Shown: in pieces, positions 62,643 through 64,000 of the stretch
How the letters are laid out: each line of letters opens with the position of its first letter
How positions within the stretch are numbered: the first letter of the stretch is position 1
NCBI GenBank assembly: GCA_041752115.1
Contig: JBGSHS010000277.1
Span: forward strand, 22,641 to 86,640
Reading direction: 5' to 3'
From: JAJRVM01 sp041752115
Lineage (GTDB): Bacteria; Planctomycetota; Planctomycetia; Pirellulales; Pirellulaceae
Length of the DNA stretch: 64,000 nucleotides
Made by a program: the position numbers and the translations under genes
The notes under the pieces: generated by a model
The model's input: the letters and a program-made list of their open reading frames with translations, nothing else
What the model was told of the DNA's origin: nothing
The model's database searches: none

Positions 62643-63409
62643 CGAGCACTCTCCCGCAGCCGCTGACTGATACCAGCCGCCAGGCGCGCAAACTGCGGCT
62701 CACCTCGCAGCTCAGGAGTCCGGGGATATGCAAAGGGTATTTCAAATACCTCCTCGATCCGTCCGGGATGTGCGCGCATGACAACCACCTGCTCGCTCAA
62801 GAACACAGCCTCACTGACGTTGTGCGTGACAAACAGAGCTGTCCAGCCCTGCTCGCCCCAGATGCGCAGCAATTCTTCGTTGAGCTGCTGGCGCAGCATG
62901 TCGTCCAAAGCTGCAAACGGCTCGTCCAGCAACAGGATGTCAGGGTGAGTAACCAACGCGCGGGCCAGGGACACCCGCATCTTCATACCCCCGGACAACA
63001 TCCGCGGGTACTTCTCCCAATCGGATCGCTGCAGACCGACCAGCTCCAGGCTCTCCCGAGTCAGTTGTTCCTGCTCGGGGCGTCTCACCTTGAGCAACTC
63101 CAACGGGAGCCGGACGTTGTGCGCCACGTTGCGCCAGGGCAACAGATTCGGCTCCTGGAAAACGTACGCGATGCGCGGCGAACCAGCTATGCGGACGCGG
63201 CCGGCGGCTGGCTCCAACAGCCCTGCCACCAGCCGCAGAATGGTGGTCTTCCCGCAGCCGGATGGACCTACCAAGGACACGAACCGCCCCGCTTGCACGG
63301 CGAAGTCAATGGCGCTGAGCACCGGCGTGACGGACCCGAAGTTCACGTCCACCGACTCGAGTGCCACATGTTCAGGCAATACCGTCGCCAATTCGTGTTC
63401 GCTCGCCAT
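62639..63409 (-). CDS. ABC transporter ATP-binding protein (NMT1/nitrate/sulfonate type)
   Basis: A 256-residue ATPase, first gene of the transporter unit. Walker A is GPSGCGKTT, the Q-loop lies in YVFQEPNLLPWRNV, the signature motif is LSGGMKMRVSLARALV, and Walker B is DILLLDEPFAALDD. H-loop FVTHNVSEAVFLSEQ follows. Compared with many relatives, the signature region reads KMR where QQR is common. It energises uptake by the permease and lipoprotein below. No riboswitch was recognised upstream. Confidence 0.95.
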   Translation of the reverse strand: MASEHELATVLPEHVALESVDVNFGSVTPVLSAIDFAVQAGRFVSLVGPSGCGKTTILRLVAGLLEPAAGRVRIAGSPRIAYVFQEPNLLPWRNVAHNVRLPLELLKVRRPEQEQLTRESLELVGLQRSDWEKYPRMLSGGMKMRVSLARALVTHPDILLLDEPFAALDDMLRQQLNEELLRIWGEQGWTALFVTHNVSEAVFLSEQVVVMRAHPGRIEEVFEIPFAYPRTPELRGEPQFARLAAGISQRLRESAR

Positions 63410-64000
63410 ATTCTGCCGATCTCTTCAGGGTAACTGGCTGCGTGGCGGCTCCGCTCCGCACTATGGGGCATTCTGCAGAAAGTGCCGCGGTTGGCAAGGG
63501 CCGATCGTGACGAGCATCCGGCGCTAAGCTACCGCTCCTGCAGGGGCGAGCGTAAGGCGTCCGATCAGGTCGAGCTGGACGCGACAGCACCGGGAGGATG
63601 AAATGCCGGGACAAATGGCTCGGATGACAGTCATGGACTCTGCCACATACGAGAGGCGGATTCGCCGAGCGGCTCACATCTGGACCGCGGCCAAGAAATG
63701 GATGGTCAATGGAACATTGTCCTTGCTGAGGAATACATCTCACAACTGCGACCAGGACGATCCTTCCAGTCCTTTCATGTCCTCACGACAGGTCTGCCCG
63801 AACATGAAGCAGGAAGGGACATGGAAGGGAACAAGATGATCGGGAGCCGCGAACACCCTCGACCGAAGGAGAGCGCTCCACGGTGTTTCCGGTCGCCACC
63901 GTGTTTGCTGCGCGATCGTGTCACCTGCGTGCGTTGCCCCGCGCAGCGGCGCTGGCATCGAGCGGCCGAGAATGGATCTTCGGCGGGGCAGCCACATGTT
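63410..64000. other. Right-edge interval, no supported gene
   Basis: Frames here are short, and I recognise no domain. Minus-strand sequence just upstream of the ATPase gene should contain its promoter. A 92-bp repeat shared with 43255-43346 lies at 63695-63786. Any gene starting near 63892 on the plus strand would leave the window. Confidence 0.5.
63695..63786. repeat. 92-bp dispersed repeat, copy 2
   Basis: Gap-free partner of 43255-43346. On the minus strand it encodes VLVAVVRCIPQQGQCSID, followed by HPFLGRGPDVSRSANPP. This looks like a fragment of coding text rather than a palindromic repeat. Confidence 0.85.

Noticed and set aside
63410..63520. Possible thiamine (TPP) riboswitch upstream of the ABC operon
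   Set aside because: A short ACCCTGAAGAGATCGGCAG-like string resembles part of the thi box, but the CTGAGA element and the expected helices are missing.

Overview
The window looks like the chromosome of a planctomycete, most likely of the Pirellulales type. The evidence is indirect but consistent. There are two sulfatases, a 3-keto-disaccharide hydrolase (DUF1080) protein, a BBP7-type outer-membrane barrel, three surface proteins with the LEPR-XLL-like N-terminal motif, extracytoplasmic-function sigma factors next to Ser/Thr kinases, a kinase carrying a TIGR03067-like domain, and DUF4058. Gene density is low, intergenic gaps are often 300-1300 bases, and many gaps are filled with short dispersed repeats. 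I saw no rRNA, tRNA, CRISPR array or intact transposase.

Layout. 1-11.2 kb: secreted carbohydrate-active enzymes (a truncated gene at the left edge, a GH106-like rhamnosidase, a GH43-like propeller, a DUF1080 protein and a GH42-like enzyme) around an MscS channel. A composite repeat cassette sits just upstream of two of these genes. 11.2-13.5 kb: a decayed stretch with a nucleotidyltransferase, a DUF4058 gene cut off by a repeat, and a relic of a hipBA-like pair. 13.5-18 kb: a double class II aldolase protein, a BBP7 barrel and a small LEPR-XLL protein. 18-24.3 kb: a 160-bp tandem repeat, then a 1678-residue adhesin-like surface protein. 24.3-30 kb: succinate-semialdehyde dehydrogenase, a clan GH-A glycosidase and a Tat-exported superoxide reductase-like protein.

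30.6-35.6 kb: a plus-strand run of DinB, an inactive-transglutaminase/7TM protein, an ATP-grasp ligase-like protein, a PrxQ-type peroxiredoxin and a YbhN/MprF-like membrane protein. A convergent FAD monooxygenase overlaps its end. 37.5-44.8 kb: two sulfatases, a second GH-A protein and a YbaK-type deacylase. 44.8-46 kb is gene-free and repeat-bearing. 46-48.3 kb encodes a surface metalloprotease that shares its repeat domain with the large adhesin.

48.5-60.4 kb is a signalling region. A kinase with about 20 TPR repeats is followed by an ECF sigma gene. After an RNA-binding protein comes a second, tightly coupled four-gene operon: ECF sigma, zinc-finger/kinase/TIGR03067 fusion, four-helix membrane protein and a membrane HExxH-x18-E metallopeptidase-like protein. 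All three junctions overlap by 4 bases. This is the most system-like arrangement here. 60.6-63.4 kb is an NMT1/THI5-type ABC transporter. Read together, the window suggests sulfated-polysaccharide degradation, surface adhesion and kinase/sigma-based envelope signalling.
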